Assembly (NCBI RefSeq): GCF_007829335.1
Contig: NZ_VIWO01000007.1
Location: 62,001 to 126,000, forward strand
Length of the DNA: 64,000 nt
From: Chitinophaga polysaccharea
Lineage (GTDB): Bacteria; Bacteroidota; Bacteroidia; Chitinophagales; Chitinophagaceae
Direction of reading: 5' to 3'
Shown: positions 50,161 through 58,857 of the stretch, one piece after another
Layout of the letters: every line of letters starts with the position of its first letter
Position numbering within the stretch: the stretch's first letter is position 1
Notes under the pieces: model-generated
What the model was told of the DNA's origin: nothing
The model's database searches: none
Seen by the model: the letters and a program-made list of their open reading frames with translations, nothing else
Program-made: the position numbers and the translations under genes

Positions 50161-50220
50161 GGGTCACCTAAAAGGTAACCCAACTTTTAAAAATATTTTT
50201 TTTCGGTACTTTGGGTTACC
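50161..50220. promoter_or_regulatory. Three GGGTYACC boxes in the divergent sigma/lipoprotein promoter region
   Basis: GGGTCACC (50161-50168), its inverse form GGTAACCC (50174-50181) and GGGTTACC (50213-50220). The last two are part of a perfect 10-bp inverted repeat GGTAACCCAA / TTGGGTTACC (50174-50183, 50211-50220). Possible operator or sigma-specific promoter sites. Confidence 0.5.
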
Positions 50221-50244
50221 AAATGCCTAATAACTGTATTAAGA

Positions 50245-50820
50245 GTGAAGCAACATCAAGACATAACAAGAGACAGGGAATTATTGCTGGGACTGGCAAA
50301 AGGTGAGGATAAATCATTGGAAATCATCTATTCTGAGAATTTTCCGGTGGTATTAAGAATGATCCTGCAACACAATGGCTCCGAAGACGATGCCAAGGAT
50401 ATTTTCCAGGAGGCCATTATAGTCTTATATGAAAAGGTGCAAAACAACGACTTTACGTTAAGCAGCCGGCTTAAAACCTTTCTTTATTCGGTTTGTCGCC
50501 ATCTCTGGTTAAAAAAAGTACAACGTACCTACGGATTATACAGCCTATCGCCCGAACTGGAAGAAGTGATTCCTGCCACGGAAGAACTGGAAGCACATCA
50601 GGCCAAGGATCAGGAGTTCCGGATTATGGAAGGGGCCATGAGCAATATTGGTCAGCCCTGCCAGGCAATCCTGGAAGATTATTACCTGCATAAAAGATCG
50701 ATGCAGGAAATAGCAGAGAAGTTTGGATATACCAACGCTGAAAATGCGAAAAATCAGAAGTACAAATGCCTCATGCGTTTGAAGAAGTTATTTTTTGATC
50801 AGTACAACACATCATTATAA
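50245..50820 (+). CDS. ECF-family RNA polymerase sigma factor
   Basis: 191 residues from a GTG at 50245 (MKQHQDITRDRELLLGLAKG). Region 2 covers about 25-95 (FPVVLRMILQHNGSEDDAKDIFQEAIIVLYEKV, the DAxDIxQExF-like core), and region 4 covers about 125-185 (CQAILEDYYLHKRSMQEIAEKFGYTNAENAKNQKYKCLMRLK, the helix-turn-helix). These alternative sigma factors usually answer envelope signals. The next gene, 13 bases on, encodes a membrane protein that looks like its anti-sigma partner fused to a protease. Confidence 0.92.
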   Translation: MKQHQDITRDRELLLGLAKGEDKSLEIIYSENFPVVLRMILQHNGSEDDAKDIFQEAIIVLYEKVQNNDFTLSSRLKTFLYSVCRHLWLKKVQRTYGLYSLSPELEEVIPATEELEAHQAKDQEFRIMEGAMSNIGQPCQAILEDYYLHKRSMQEIAEKFGYTNAENAKNQKYKCLMRLKKLFFDQYNTSL

Positions 50821-50833
50821 GCAGAAAGCAGCC

Positions 50834-51928
50834 ATGAAAGAGGAAATGAGTTTATTACGTGATATTGAGCGTTACCTGGAAGGGGAAATGAGCGAACAGG
50901 AAAAAACTGCTTTCGAAGAATTACGCCGTACTAATCCCCTGATTAACAAACAGGTAGAAGAACACCAGTTATTTCTCCTTCACCTGGGTAATTATGGACA
51001 ACGGCAGCAATTACAAGCTAAACTGAACCGGATCCATCAGCAACTGGATATGCCTGCCCTGCGCCAACAAGCCCAGGAAAGCAACCAGGCCGCCAAACGA
51101 TTGTCTATACGCCGCAGAACCATTACCAACCTGGCCGCTGCCGCCTGTATTGCCCTCGTTACTTCCCTATCGACCATTGCCGTGATTCAAAATGTAACCC
51201 GGAACAAGTCTACCGCACAATATGAAGATGTAAGACGGGTGTTGAATAATATTCAACGTTCCCAGAATGCACTCATCAATGATATCAACAGCAAGAGTAA
51301 AGCACCATTAAACCCAGGCACCTACGGAGGTACCGGTTTTGCTGTATCTGGCAACGGTTATATCGTTACTAACTACCACGTAGTAGCCGGTGCCGATTCT
51401 GTATATGTACAAAATACCAAGGGTGAAGCGTTTAAAGCAGTCAGCATATTTGAGGATATTTCCAGTGACCTGGCCGTATTAAAAATTGCAGATTCCACTT
51501 TTAAAAGCCAGCCACTCCCCTATGCTTTGAAACCACAAAGCGTAAAAATCGGGGAAGAAGTATTCACCATGGGCTTCCCAAGGGATGAAATTGTATATGG
51601 TAAAGGGTATATCAGCGCTAAAACAGGTTTTAACGGAGATACTACTGCCTACCAGGTGTCTATCCCGGTAAATCCGGGCAACAGTGGCGCTCCCCTGCTC
51701 GACAGTAGAGGGGACGTAGTGGGTATCGTTACCGGCAAGCAAACTACCTCAGATGGTATTGCCTTTGCGGTAAAATCAGCCCATTTGAAACACCTGCTCG
51801 ATGAAATGCCTAAAGACAAGCAACCCCGTAAGGACTGGAATCATAAAAGCCACCTGGAAGGTATGAACAGGGTTGACCAGATCAAAAAACTGGAAGACTT
51901 CGTATACATGGTAAAGGTGTATAACTGA
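50834..51928 (+). CDS. Anti-sigma-like membrane protein fused to an HtrA-type serine protease
   Basis: 364 residues from the ATG at 50834 (MKEEMSLLRDIERYLEGEMSEQEKTAFEELR). Residues 1-90 look like an anti-sigma N-terminus (RYLEGEMSEQEKTAFEE, a pattern seen in FecR/RseA-like proteins). One transmembrane helix lies near 97-118. A trypsin-like domain follows from about 165 with a complete triad: His182 in VTNYHVV, Asp212 in SSDLAVLKI and Ser284 in NPGNSGAPLLD. There is no PDZ domain. With the sigma gene directly upstream, a signal-responsive pair is likely: a periplasmic protease domain tethered to a cytoplasmic sigma-binding domain. The sensing mechanism is unknown. Confidence 0.85.
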   Translation: MKEEMSLLRDIERYLEGEMSEQEKTAFEELRRTNPLINKQVEEHQLFLLHLGNYGQRQQLQAKLNRIHQQLDMPALRQQAQESNQAAKRLSIRRRTITNLAAAACIALVTSLSTIAVIQNVTRNKSTAQYEDVRRVLNNIQRSQNALINDINSKSKAPLNPGTYGGTGFAVSGNGYIVTNYHVVAGADSVYVQNTKGEAFKAVSIFEDISSDLAVLKIADSTFKSQPLPYALKPQSVKIGEEVFTMGFPRDEIVYGKGYISAKTGFNGDTTAYQVSIPVNPGNSGAPLLDSRGDVVGIVTGKQTTSDGIAFAVKSAHLKHLLDEMPKDKQPRKDWNHKSHLEGMNRVDQIKKLEDFVYMVKVYN

Positions 51929-51950
51929 GCGAATTAATTAGTATTCGGCA

Positions 51951-52016
51951 TAAAGCTATTGAGGCGAATGAACTTAGCGGATAACTCCCGCATTGTTCAT
52001 TCGCCTCAGTGGCTTT
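51951..52016. terminator. Bidirectional terminator between convergent genes
   Basis: GAGGCGAATGAAC / GTTCATTCGCCTC (51961-51973, 51995-52007) with flanking TAAAGC/GGCTTTA pairing. Confidence 0.7.
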
Positions 52017-52036
52017 TATACGTATTGTAAATCTTA

Positions 52037-52759
52037 TCAGTGCCCCTGTTTTACCCAGGCTTTGTACTTATCTGTAATCCAGTACAGCAGGTCGTTGTTG
52101 GCGAGCGCCCTCATGGTGCCATAATCCGGGTAATTATCTCTCATAAATAAATGTAAAGAATCGCCTGTTAACCCGGTTACCTTGTTGACCAATAACGGTG
52201 TGAAACGGGAATCGATGAATTTTTGTTTCTCCATCTCTTCGTAATTCTTTTTAAACTGCCGCTTTTGCTTTTCCTTCTTGGAAAAACGGGTAATGGGACT
52301 TACCACAATGCCTGCTCCCACCGGGGTACTGCCACCAGCCAGCGGCTGATCTGGTAAATCCAGTATATAACCATATTGCTGGCGTCTTTCCATAGAATCG
52401 CGCTGGTAAGGGGTGTATTGAGAGGTAACCTCTACGCCTTTCAGGAACTTTCCGGCAGGTTCCATGATGATATTGGTGGTTTGCGTACCGGAAGACTGTC
52501 CCACAATCAGGGTATCGGGCTTATAGCCCACAAAAGTAAATACCAGGCGGTCATTGCGGGAAGCGGATATCTTATAGAAACCACCCTGATCAGACAAGGA
52601 ACGTTTTCCTGAACTGATATTGCTGATCGTGGCATAAGGCAACACCAGTTTATTACTGTCTGAAATCATCCCGGTAACAGTTACCTGTGCCTGTACCAGT
52701 GGAGCAAATGCCATGCTGAGTATACCGCCTAGCGCTATGGCGCGTAATAGAACCTTCAT
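52037..52759 (-). CDS. Exported protein with N-terminal carboxypeptidase-like regulatory domain
   Basis: 240 residues from the ATG at 52759: MKVLLRAIALGGILSMAFAP LVQA is a signal peptide (the frame extends to 52828 but would precede it). Residues about 27-105 form a CarboxypepD_reg-like beta-sandwich (VTGMISDSNKLVLPYATISN, GFYKISASRNDRLVFTFVGYKPDT), the same module found at the start of SusC-type receptors. The rest (about 110-240) is basic and helical (RFSKKEKQKRQFKKNYEEMEKQK) with no known domain, so this is not a receptor but one of the small Bacteroidota proteins with this module. It is on the same strand as the xylose genes but separated by a terminator. Confidence 0.82.
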   Translation of the reverse strand: MKVLLRAIALGGILSMAFAPLVQAQVTVTGMISDSNKLVLPYATISNISSGKRSLSDQGGFYKISASRNDRLVFTFVGYKPDTLIVGQSSGTQTTNIIMEPAGKFLKGVEVTSQYTPYQRDSMERRQQYGYILDLPDQPLAGGSTPVGAGIVVSPITRFSKKEKQKRQFKKNYEEMEKQKFIDSRFTPLLVNKVTGLTGDSLHLFMRDNYPDYGTMRALANNDLLYWITDKYKAWVKQGH

Positions 52760-52870
52760 ATAAATATAATAATTTGACTGCTGAACCCTCTCCTCTCTTT
52801 CAAACATATCTCTATAGACATTGTTCATATCCTTTATGAAAGTACAAATTAAACGAAATGCGGCCGTGTT

Positions 52871-52908
52871 AAAAAAGAAAAATCCTTCTGTCTGTTAACA
52901 GAAGGATT
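52871..52908 (-). terminator. Terminator of the xylose operon
   Basis: Minus strand AATCCTTCTGT / ACAGAAGGATT (52898-52908, 52881-52891) followed by TTTCTTTTTT. Confidence 0.88.
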
Positions 52909-52929
52909 CGATTATTTGCGTGATACTTG

Positions 52930-53883
52930 TTACAGCGACACCTGTATACGCGTATCAAAGACTTTACTTTCGCCGGAAGCCAGCTGAACCAGTCCCAGGC
53001 CATTATTAAAGGCATCGGGTGCACCGCTGAGGTTTTCCACCGCAATACTGGTGCGGTGAGGTGGAATATAGATCTGTAAAATCGGGTAACTATTGCCCGG
53101 GTAAAAAGCAATACGGATGTTTTTCTTTGGATCGTGGATCGTAGCCAGCGGCTGAGATTGGCCATTATCGAGCACAAAGGAATTATCCAGTTCTACTCCT
53201 TTCAGCAACTTACCCTGTGCGAATTCGGTATAGGGCAACAGCTTCCCGGTAGGCAGCAGTTTATCATTGAATTCCACGATTTCTTTGGATGCGAAAGTCA
53301 GTTCCAGTTCATCTACATGCGTACCCGTGCTAAAATAGGGATGCCATCCATCGACAACGGGAATGGTGTGCCCGTTTTTATTCACAATGGTAGTTGTTAG
53401 CTGCAACTCGTTGTTGGCTCGCAGCGTATATTTCGCGATGCAATCATATGCAAATGGATATCCTGCGTCGTCTGTTTGTTTAAAATGATGGGTGAGGGTA
53501 ACCGCGGCATGCTGATCGTCGGTAACCTGCGCGGTAACGGTAAAAGGCGCATCATACAACAAGCCATGTATCGCATTCCCGGGGGCCAGTGTTTTCTGGA
53601 TGCTGTAAGATTGGCCTTCCCAGGTGTATTGGGCATCTTTCATGCGGCAGGCGTAAGGGCTTAATTTCACGCTTTTGAAGCTGGTGCGGAGATTTGCCTC
53701 CAGGTCAGCTACGTCTTTATAACTATCTATCAGGTTGAGTGTGCCCTGGGAGTGCTTCACTTTAAACGCGTGCAACAGTGCGCCACAGGAAGGAATTATT
53801 TCTACCTGCGTTCCTGCAACATGATCCTGGAGCGCTATGATATCAAATCCTGCCTCTTGAAAGGAATGGATGCCAAATTTCAT
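52930..53883 (-). CDS. Aldose 1-epimerase family protein
   Basis: 317 residues, MKFGIHSFQEAGFDIIALQD. It has the galactose mutarotase fold: PYACRMKDAQYTWEGQSYSIQKT near the start, an early His in NAIHGLLYDAPF, then HPYF (GWHPYFSTGTH) and the late Glu in ENLSGAPDAF. It interconverts anomers of a sugar; as the last gene of the xylose operon it probably acts on xylose or another pentose. It starts 130 bases after xylA ends, the widest gap in the operon. Confidence 0.9.
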   Translation of the reverse strand: MKFGIHSFQEAGFDIIALQDHVAGTQVEIIPSCGALLHAFKVKHSQGTLNLIDSYKDVADLEANLRTSFKSVKLSPYACRMKDAQYTWEGQSYSIQKTLAPGNAIHGLLYDAPFTVTAQVTDDQHAAVTLTHHFKQTDDAGYPFAYDCIAKYTLRANNELQLTTTIVNKNGHTIPVVDGWHPYFSTGTHVDELELTFASKEIVEFNDKLLPTGKLLPYTEFAQGKLLKGVELDNSFVLDNGQSQPLATIHDPKKNIRIAFYPGNSYPILQIYIPPHRTSIAVENLSGAPDAFNNGLGLVQLASGESKVFDTRIQVSL

Positions 53884-54013
53884 TGTTCAATATTTTGAGT
53901 TCCGGACAAAATAGTAAAATTTTATGGAGATATTTCGCGAAGAAGCAAAGGCATTCTACCAAAGTGAATGTCCCTTGCCTCTTTGTTATTTTGCGTCTTT
54001 GCGCTACAATTGA

Positions 54014-55342
54014 TTAGATACTTGCATTGATCAGGTTTTCCAACCATTCCTGTTTACCGCTGATTTGTTTAGGCTCTCCGTTTGCTACAGCGAAATTGCG
54101 GAGGTCTTCCAGGGTCAGTTTACCGGCTTCGAATTCCTGGCCTTTACCGCTGTTGAAAGACGCATAGCGGTCGTGGCGGAATTGCTTATAAGGCGTGGCG
54201 TTCAGTACTTTTTCCGCTACAATGGCTGCGCGGGCAAATGTATCGATACCACCTATATGTGCGTGGAAGATATCTTCCAGGTCGGTGGAGTTACGACGGG
54301 TTTTGGCATCGAAGTTTACGCCACCACCGGCAAATCCGCCTGCTTCCAGGATCACCAGCATACTTTCAATGAGGTCGTTGAGGTTGGTGGGGAACTGGTC
54401 GGTATCCCAACCGTTCTGTGCATCGCCGCGGTTGGCATCAATGCTGCCCAGCATACCTGCGTTGGCAGCTACCTGTAATTCGTGCTGGAAGGTATGACCT
54501 GCCAAGGTAGCGTGGTTGACTTCCAGGTTCAGTTTAAAATCTTTATCAAGTCCGTATTGGCGGAGGAAACCTATCACCGTAGCGGCATCGTAGTCATATT
54601 GATGCTTGGTAGGTTCGCAGGGTTTAGGCTCAATGAAGAAAGTACCTTTAAAGCCCTGTGCCCGTGCGTAGTCGCGGGCCATACCCAGGAAGCGGCCCAG
54701 GTGTTCCTGTTCCCGTTTCATGTCGGTATTTAGCAGGGTCATATATCCTTCGCGACCGCCCCAGAATACATAGTTTTCACCCCCCAGTGCAATAGTAGCA
54801 TCCAGGGAGTTTTTTACCTGGGTGCCGGCATAGGCCAGTACGGCGAAATCGGGGTTAGTGGCAGCACCGTTCATGTAACGGGGATTGCTGAAAACATTGG
54901 CAGTGCCCCATAACAGCTTTACGCCGCTGGCTTGTTGCTTTTGTTTGGCGTAGGCAACAATCTGCTGCATACGGTTTTCATATTCTGCTATGTTAGCGCC
55001 TTCATCCACCAGGTCTATATCATGGAAGCAATAATATGGCAGTCCCATTTTAGTGATGAATTCAAAAGCGGCGTCCATTTTATCTTTGGCGCTCTGGTTG
55101 GCATCGGTAGCGGCGAGCCAGGGGAAATGTTTAGTCCCAGGGCCAAAAGGGTCTCCACCAGTGCCACAGAAGGTATGCCAGTAGGATACTGCAAAACGAA
55201 ACAGTTCCTTCATGGATTTACCGGCAATGAGGCGGTTTTCATCGTACCACTTATAAGCCAGTGGGTTGTTTGACTGTGGTCCTTCAAATTTTATTTTACC
55301 AATCCCTTTAAAGTACTCCGTGTTTCCTAATGTAATGCTCAT
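54014..55342 (-). CDS. xylA: Xylose isomerase
   Basis: Converts D-xylose to D-xylulose, using two divalent metal ions. 442 residues, MSITLGNTEYFKGIGKIKFEG, the class II length. The catalytic His is in YCFHDIDLVDEG, metal ligands are in FFIEPKPCEPTKHQYDYDA, LNLEVNHATLAGHTF and DANRGDAQNGWDTDQFP. WGGREGYMTLLNTDMKRE is the family signature. It is third in the operon symporter-xylB-xylA-epimerase, 42 bases after xylB. Class II enzymes from Bacteroidota are known to fold well in other hosts; no unusual residue is seen. Confidence 0.97.
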   Translation of the reverse strand: MSITLGNTEYFKGIGKIKFEGPQSNNPLAYKWYDENRLIAGKSMKELFRFAVSYWHTFCGTGGDPFGPGTKHFPWLAATDANQSAKDKMDAAFEFITKMGLPYYCFHDIDLVDEGANIAEYENRMQQIVAYAKQKQQASGVKLLWGTANVFSNPRYMNGAATNPDFAVLAYAGTQVKNSLDATIALGGENYVFWGGREGYMTLLNTDMKREQEHLGRFLGMARDYARAQGFKGTFFIEPKPCEPTKHQYDYDAATVIGFLRQYGLDKDFKLNLEVNHATLAGHTFQHELQVAANAGMLGSIDANRGDAQNGWDTDQFPTNLNDLIESMLVILEAGGFAGGGVNFDAKTRRNSTDLEDIFHAHIGGIDTFARAAIVAEKVLNATPYKQFRHDRYASFNSGKGQEFEAGKLTLEDLRNFAVANGEPKQISGKQEWLENLINASI

Positions 55343-55384
55343 AACTAATGTGGTTTTTAAATGCGTGTACTTATATGTTTCCGT

Positions 55385-56863
55385 TTATTGCAGCAAAGTA
55401 CGAAGTCCATTTAGCCAATCGCCGTATACATCGCGGTATTGCGACTGGAGGGCAGCACTTGGTTCTATTACAGAAAGGCATTCCATACCACGGAAGGCAT
55501 CAGCAGCATTTACATACCCGGCGCCGATAGCGGCTCCACGGGCGGCTCCGGCGGCGCCGTCTGTGTTATATAATTCTATTACCACGTTGGCGGTGTTGGC
55601 AAAGGCTTCCCGGAAGAGGGGACTGAGGAACATGTTGGCATGTCCGGCCCTTACGCGGTGGATATTCAGGTCCATTTCCGCCATAATGTCCATACCATAG
55701 TTGAGTCCGAATACAATGCCTTCCTGCACGGCCCGCATCACATGTGCGCGCTGGTGGCGGTTGAAGTTCAGGTGGCTAACGGTGGCGCCTATACTCTTAT
55801 TTTCCAGTATACGCTCTGCCCCGTTGCCGAAAGGAAACACCTGTAAACCGGCGGCGCCAATAGGCGCCTGTGCAGCCAGCTGGTTCATATCAGGATAGGT
55901 GATATCTCCAACCAGGTTTTTGAGCCAGCTGTTGGCAATACCGGTACCATTGAGGCACATGAGCACACCATTCCGGGTATGAGCAGGATCGTTATTGACG
56001 TGTACAAATGTGTTGACGCGGCTCTTTTTATCAGAACTATTTTTATCGTGTACAGCGTATACCACGCCAGAAGTTCCCGCGGTGGTAGCGGCTTCGCCGG
56101 GTTGCAGTACATTCAGCGAGAAAGCGTTATTGGGTTGGTCGCCGGCACGGTAAGTCACCGGGGTACCGGGAGCGAGGCCCAGTGTGGCGGCAGCGCTGGC
56201 GGTAAGCTGTCCCTGTACTCCGAAAGTAGGTACAATGGCGGATAACAGCTGCTCATCGATATTGTAATATTTCAGCAATGCGGCATCCACCCTGTTTTCT
56301 GTAAAATCCCAGAAAGTACCTTCCGATAAACCGGATATCGTGGTAGCGGCTTCGCCGGTGAGTTTCATGGCAATGAAGTCTCCGGGCAGCATTACTTTAT
56401 GAATACGCTCATAAAGGTGTGGTTCGTTTTCCTGTATCCAGCGCAGTTTAGAGGCGGTGAAGTTACCAGGGGAATTGAGAAGGTGAGAAAGGCAATAGGT
56501 TTCGCCCATGTTTTTAAAGGCGGTATTGCCAATGTCAACGGCGCGGCTATCGCACCAGATGATAGCGGGCCTTAATACCTGTTGGTTTTTATCCACACAT
56601 ACCAGTCCATGCATCTGGTAGGCGATACCAATACCTTTGATCTGTGCCGGATCTACGGCAAAGCGGCTTAGCAACAAACCTGTTGCCCGGATGATTTCCT
56701 GCCACCAGCTTTCCGGATCTTGCTCGGCCCAGCTGGGATGCGGCACATCTATGGCCATTTCTTTTTCAGGGCAGGTAGCAGCCGCTACACAAACACCCGT
56801 ATCGGCATTCAATAAAGCTGCCTTGATAGAGGATGACCCAATATCATATCCTATAAAGTACAT
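55385..56863 (-). CDS. xylB: Xylulokinase (FGGY family)
   Basis: Phosphorylates D-xylulose for entry into the pentose phosphate pathway. 492 residues from the ATG at 56863 (MYFIGYDIGSSSIKAALLN); the frame continues to 56935 but without family resemblance. FGGY landmarks: GYDIGSSSIK (phosphate 1), GIAYQMHGLVCVD, RPAIIWCDSRAVD, then the catalytic region YRAGDQPNNAFSLNVLQPGEAATTAGTSGVVY and GMDIMAEM with GAAGAARGAAIGAGY near the end. It lies 84 bases after the symporter. Confidence 0.95.
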   Translation of the reverse strand: MYFIGYDIGSSSIKAALLNADTGVCVAAATCPEKEMAIDVPHPSWAEQDPESWWQEIIRATGLLLSRFAVDPAQIKGIGIAYQMHGLVCVDKNQQVLRPAIIWCDSRAVDIGNTAFKNMGETYCLSHLLNSPGNFTASKLRWIQENEPHLYERIHKVMLPGDFIAMKLTGEAATTISGLSEGTFWDFTENRVDAALLKYYNIDEQLLSAIVPTFGVQGQLTASAAATLGLAPGTPVTYRAGDQPNNAFSLNVLQPGEAATTAGTSGVVYAVHDKNSSDKKSRVNTFVHVNNDPAHTRNGVLMCLNGTGIANSWLKNLVGDITYPDMNQLAAQAPIGAAGLQVFPFGNGAERILENKSIGATVSHLNFNRHQRAHVMRAVQEGIVFGLNYGMDIMAEMDLNIHRVRAGHANMFLSPLFREAFANTANVVIELYNTDGAAGAARGAAIGAGYVNAADAFRGMECLSVIEPSAALQSQYRDVYGDWLNGLRTLLQ

Positions 56864-56947
56864 AACGTGAAGATTAGCAATAAGACCGGATATTTCATGG
56901 CTGCAGCAGGCCGCCATGAAATATCCGGGTGACAAAATAAAATATTC

Positions 56948-58633
56948 TTACCAGAAAACAGTATACAATGCTATTAATATTCCCACAATCAACAGGGCAC
57001 CTACAGTGAATCCCATGTTGGGTTTGAACATGCTGCTATCGATCGCCAGTCCTTTTGGATTATTGGCGCTGGATTTATCAGTGAGGGTAATAATGATCAT
57101 GCCTACTACGCACACTACAAACACCAGTCCCATACGGTCGATGAAGGCCATTTCCCACAAACCGCTGTCTGGGTTCAGGGCTGCAAAACCAATCTGGTGC
57201 AGTGGCTCCAGGTTTACCCATGCCGGCAGGAATTTGAGAATGAAGGAAAGCAGTAAGCCGCCGATCATGGCAAACATAGCTGCATTGGAAGTAGTCCGTT
57301 TCCAGAAGAAGCCCAGGGCAAACATGGCGAATACACCCGGAGATACGAAGCCGGTATACTCCTGGATAAACTGGAATCCACCCTTCTTATCGATACCCAG
57401 GAAGTTAGAGATAACGATCGCGATGATCATGGTAATAATTACCACTGCACGCCCTACGCTTACGACCTTCTTTTCATCTGCATCTTTGTTATATATCTTC
57501 TTATAGATATCCAGGGAGAAAATGGTAGAAATACTATTGGCTTTACCTGCCAGAGAAGCCACCACCGCTGCGGTTAATGCTGCAAATGCCAGTCCTTTCA
57601 GTCCTACCGGCAGGAGGTTGAGCAATACCGGGTAAGCGTTATCTGCATTCAGGGAGCCATCTTTCATCATAGACTGTGCAAAGTCGCCATGGTTCTGGGA
57701 ATACAGCACATACGCCGCAATACCAGGCAATACCACGATAACAGGCATCAGGAGTTTGAGGAAGCCGGCAAAGAGCAAACCGCTGCGGGCAGTCTTCAAA
57801 TCGGCGCCCAGGGCGCGTTGCGTAATATATTGGTTACAACCCCAGTAGTTCAAGTTTACGATCCACATACCGCCAATCAATACGCTCAGGCCAGGCAGAT
57901 CGAGGTATTTAGGATTCTCTTTATGCAGGATCATGTGGAAATGTTCGCTGGCATGTTGTGTCATCAGGGAGAAGCCTTTCAGCACACCGGTGGTGCCAAA
58001 ATGCGAAGACACCAGCTGCAGGGCCAGGTAGGTAGTAGCCAAACCGCCCAATATCAGGAAGAACACCTGGATAACATCGGTGTAGCCGATTACCTTCATA
58101 CCTCCCAGGGTAATGAGAATGGCAAAGAAGGCCAGTGCCACCATACACACGTAGAAGTTGATGCCTGAAATAGTAGATACCGCCAGGGCTCCCAGGTAAA
58201 GGATGGAGGTAAGGTTTACCACTACGTACAGCAATAACCAGAACACCGCCATGATGGTACTTACCGTTTGATTATACCTGCGTTCCAGGAACTGGGGCAT
58301 GGTATAAATCTTATTCTTCAGGTAAATAGGCAGGAAAAATACCGCTACAACAATCAATGTGGCTGCTGCCATCCATTCATAGGTAGAAATAGCCAACCCG
58401 ATATTAAAACCGTTTCCGGACATCCCGATAAATTGTTCCGCGGAAATGTTGGAAGCGATCAGGGATGCGCCAATAGCCCACCAGGTGAGTGAACCTTCGG
58501 CCAGGAAAAAGTCCTTCGAATCCGTGGTAGCCTTCTTTTTCTTGCGATAGATGTAGTAACCATAGCCGGCTACTATTACGAAATATACCAGGAATACCAG
58601 GTAGTCAAAGATGTGTAAGGATTTTGTTTGCAT
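56948..58633 (-). CDS. Sodium:sugar symporter (SSS family, SGLT-like), probably for xylose
   Basis: 561 residues with about fourteen hydrophobic segments. The opening LHIFDYLVFLVYFVIVAGYGYYIYRKKKK and the segment DSKDFFLAEGSLTWWAIGASLIASNISAEQFIGMSGNGF are typical of SGLT proteins (SNISAEQ near 60 and the sodium-site region). GLAFAALTAAVVASLAGKANSISTIFSLDIYKK is the second-half signature. Being first in the operon with xylB and xylA, it is the likely D-xylose importer. A 13-bp palindrome lies two bases before its ATG. Confidence 0.93.
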   Translation of the reverse strand: MQTKSLHIFDYLVFLVYFVIVAGYGYYIYRKKKKATTDSKDFFLAEGSLTWWAIGASLIASNISAEQFIGMSGNGFNIGLAISTYEWMAAATLIVVAVFFLPIYLKNKIYTMPQFLERRYNQTVSTIMAVFWLLLYVVVNLTSILYLGALAVSTISGINFYVCMVALAFFAILITLGGMKVIGYTDVIQVFFLILGGLATTYLALQLVSSHFGTTGVLKGFSLMTQHASEHFHMILHKENPKYLDLPGLSVLIGGMWIVNLNYWGCNQYITQRALGADLKTARSGLLFAGFLKLLMPVIVVLPGIAAYVLYSQNHGDFAQSMMKDGSLNADNAYPVLLNLLPVGLKGLAFAALTAAVVASLAGKANSISTIFSLDIYKKIYNKDADEKKVVSVGRAVVIITMIIAIVISNFLGIDKKGGFQFIQEYTGFVSPGVFAMFALGFFWKRTTSNAAMFAMIGGLLLSFILKFLPAWVNLEPLHQIGFAALNPDSGLWEMAFIDRMGLVFVVCVVGMIIITLTDKSSANNPKGLAIDSSMFKPNMGFTVGALLIVGILIALYTVFW

Positions 58634-58634
58634 A

Positions 58635-58647
58635 ACGTTTCAAACGT
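58635..58647. promoter_or_regulatory. 13-bp palindrome at the head of the xylose operon
   Basis: ACGTTTcAAACGT, perfect around a central base, placed 1-14 bases before the ATG of the symporter gene. It resembles the odd-centred operators of LacI-family or similar repressors; no regulator gene is adjacent. Confidence 0.45.
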
Positions 58648-58729
58648 GGTTATAAAAAATTTAGCGGATCAATATACATAATAAATGTAAAAAATACGCT
58701 TGCTGGCGCTTTTTTTAACAATGAAAAAT

Positions 58730-58756
58730 AAAACCGCGACGGCCGTCGCGGTTTTT
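58730..58756 (-). terminator. Terminator of the SDR-oxidoreductase pair
   Basis: A continuous palindrome AAAACCGCGACGG / CCGTCGCGGTTTT, usable in both directions, located beyond the FAD oxidoreductase stop. Confidence 0.85.
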
Positions 58757-58857
58757 CCGGCATTAAAACTATACATTTTAATTTCTTCTCCTAGTTTCTT
58801 TCTAAAAAAAGAAACAATTGATACCCCTTACGTACACAAAAAATGCCGTTGGCAGTA

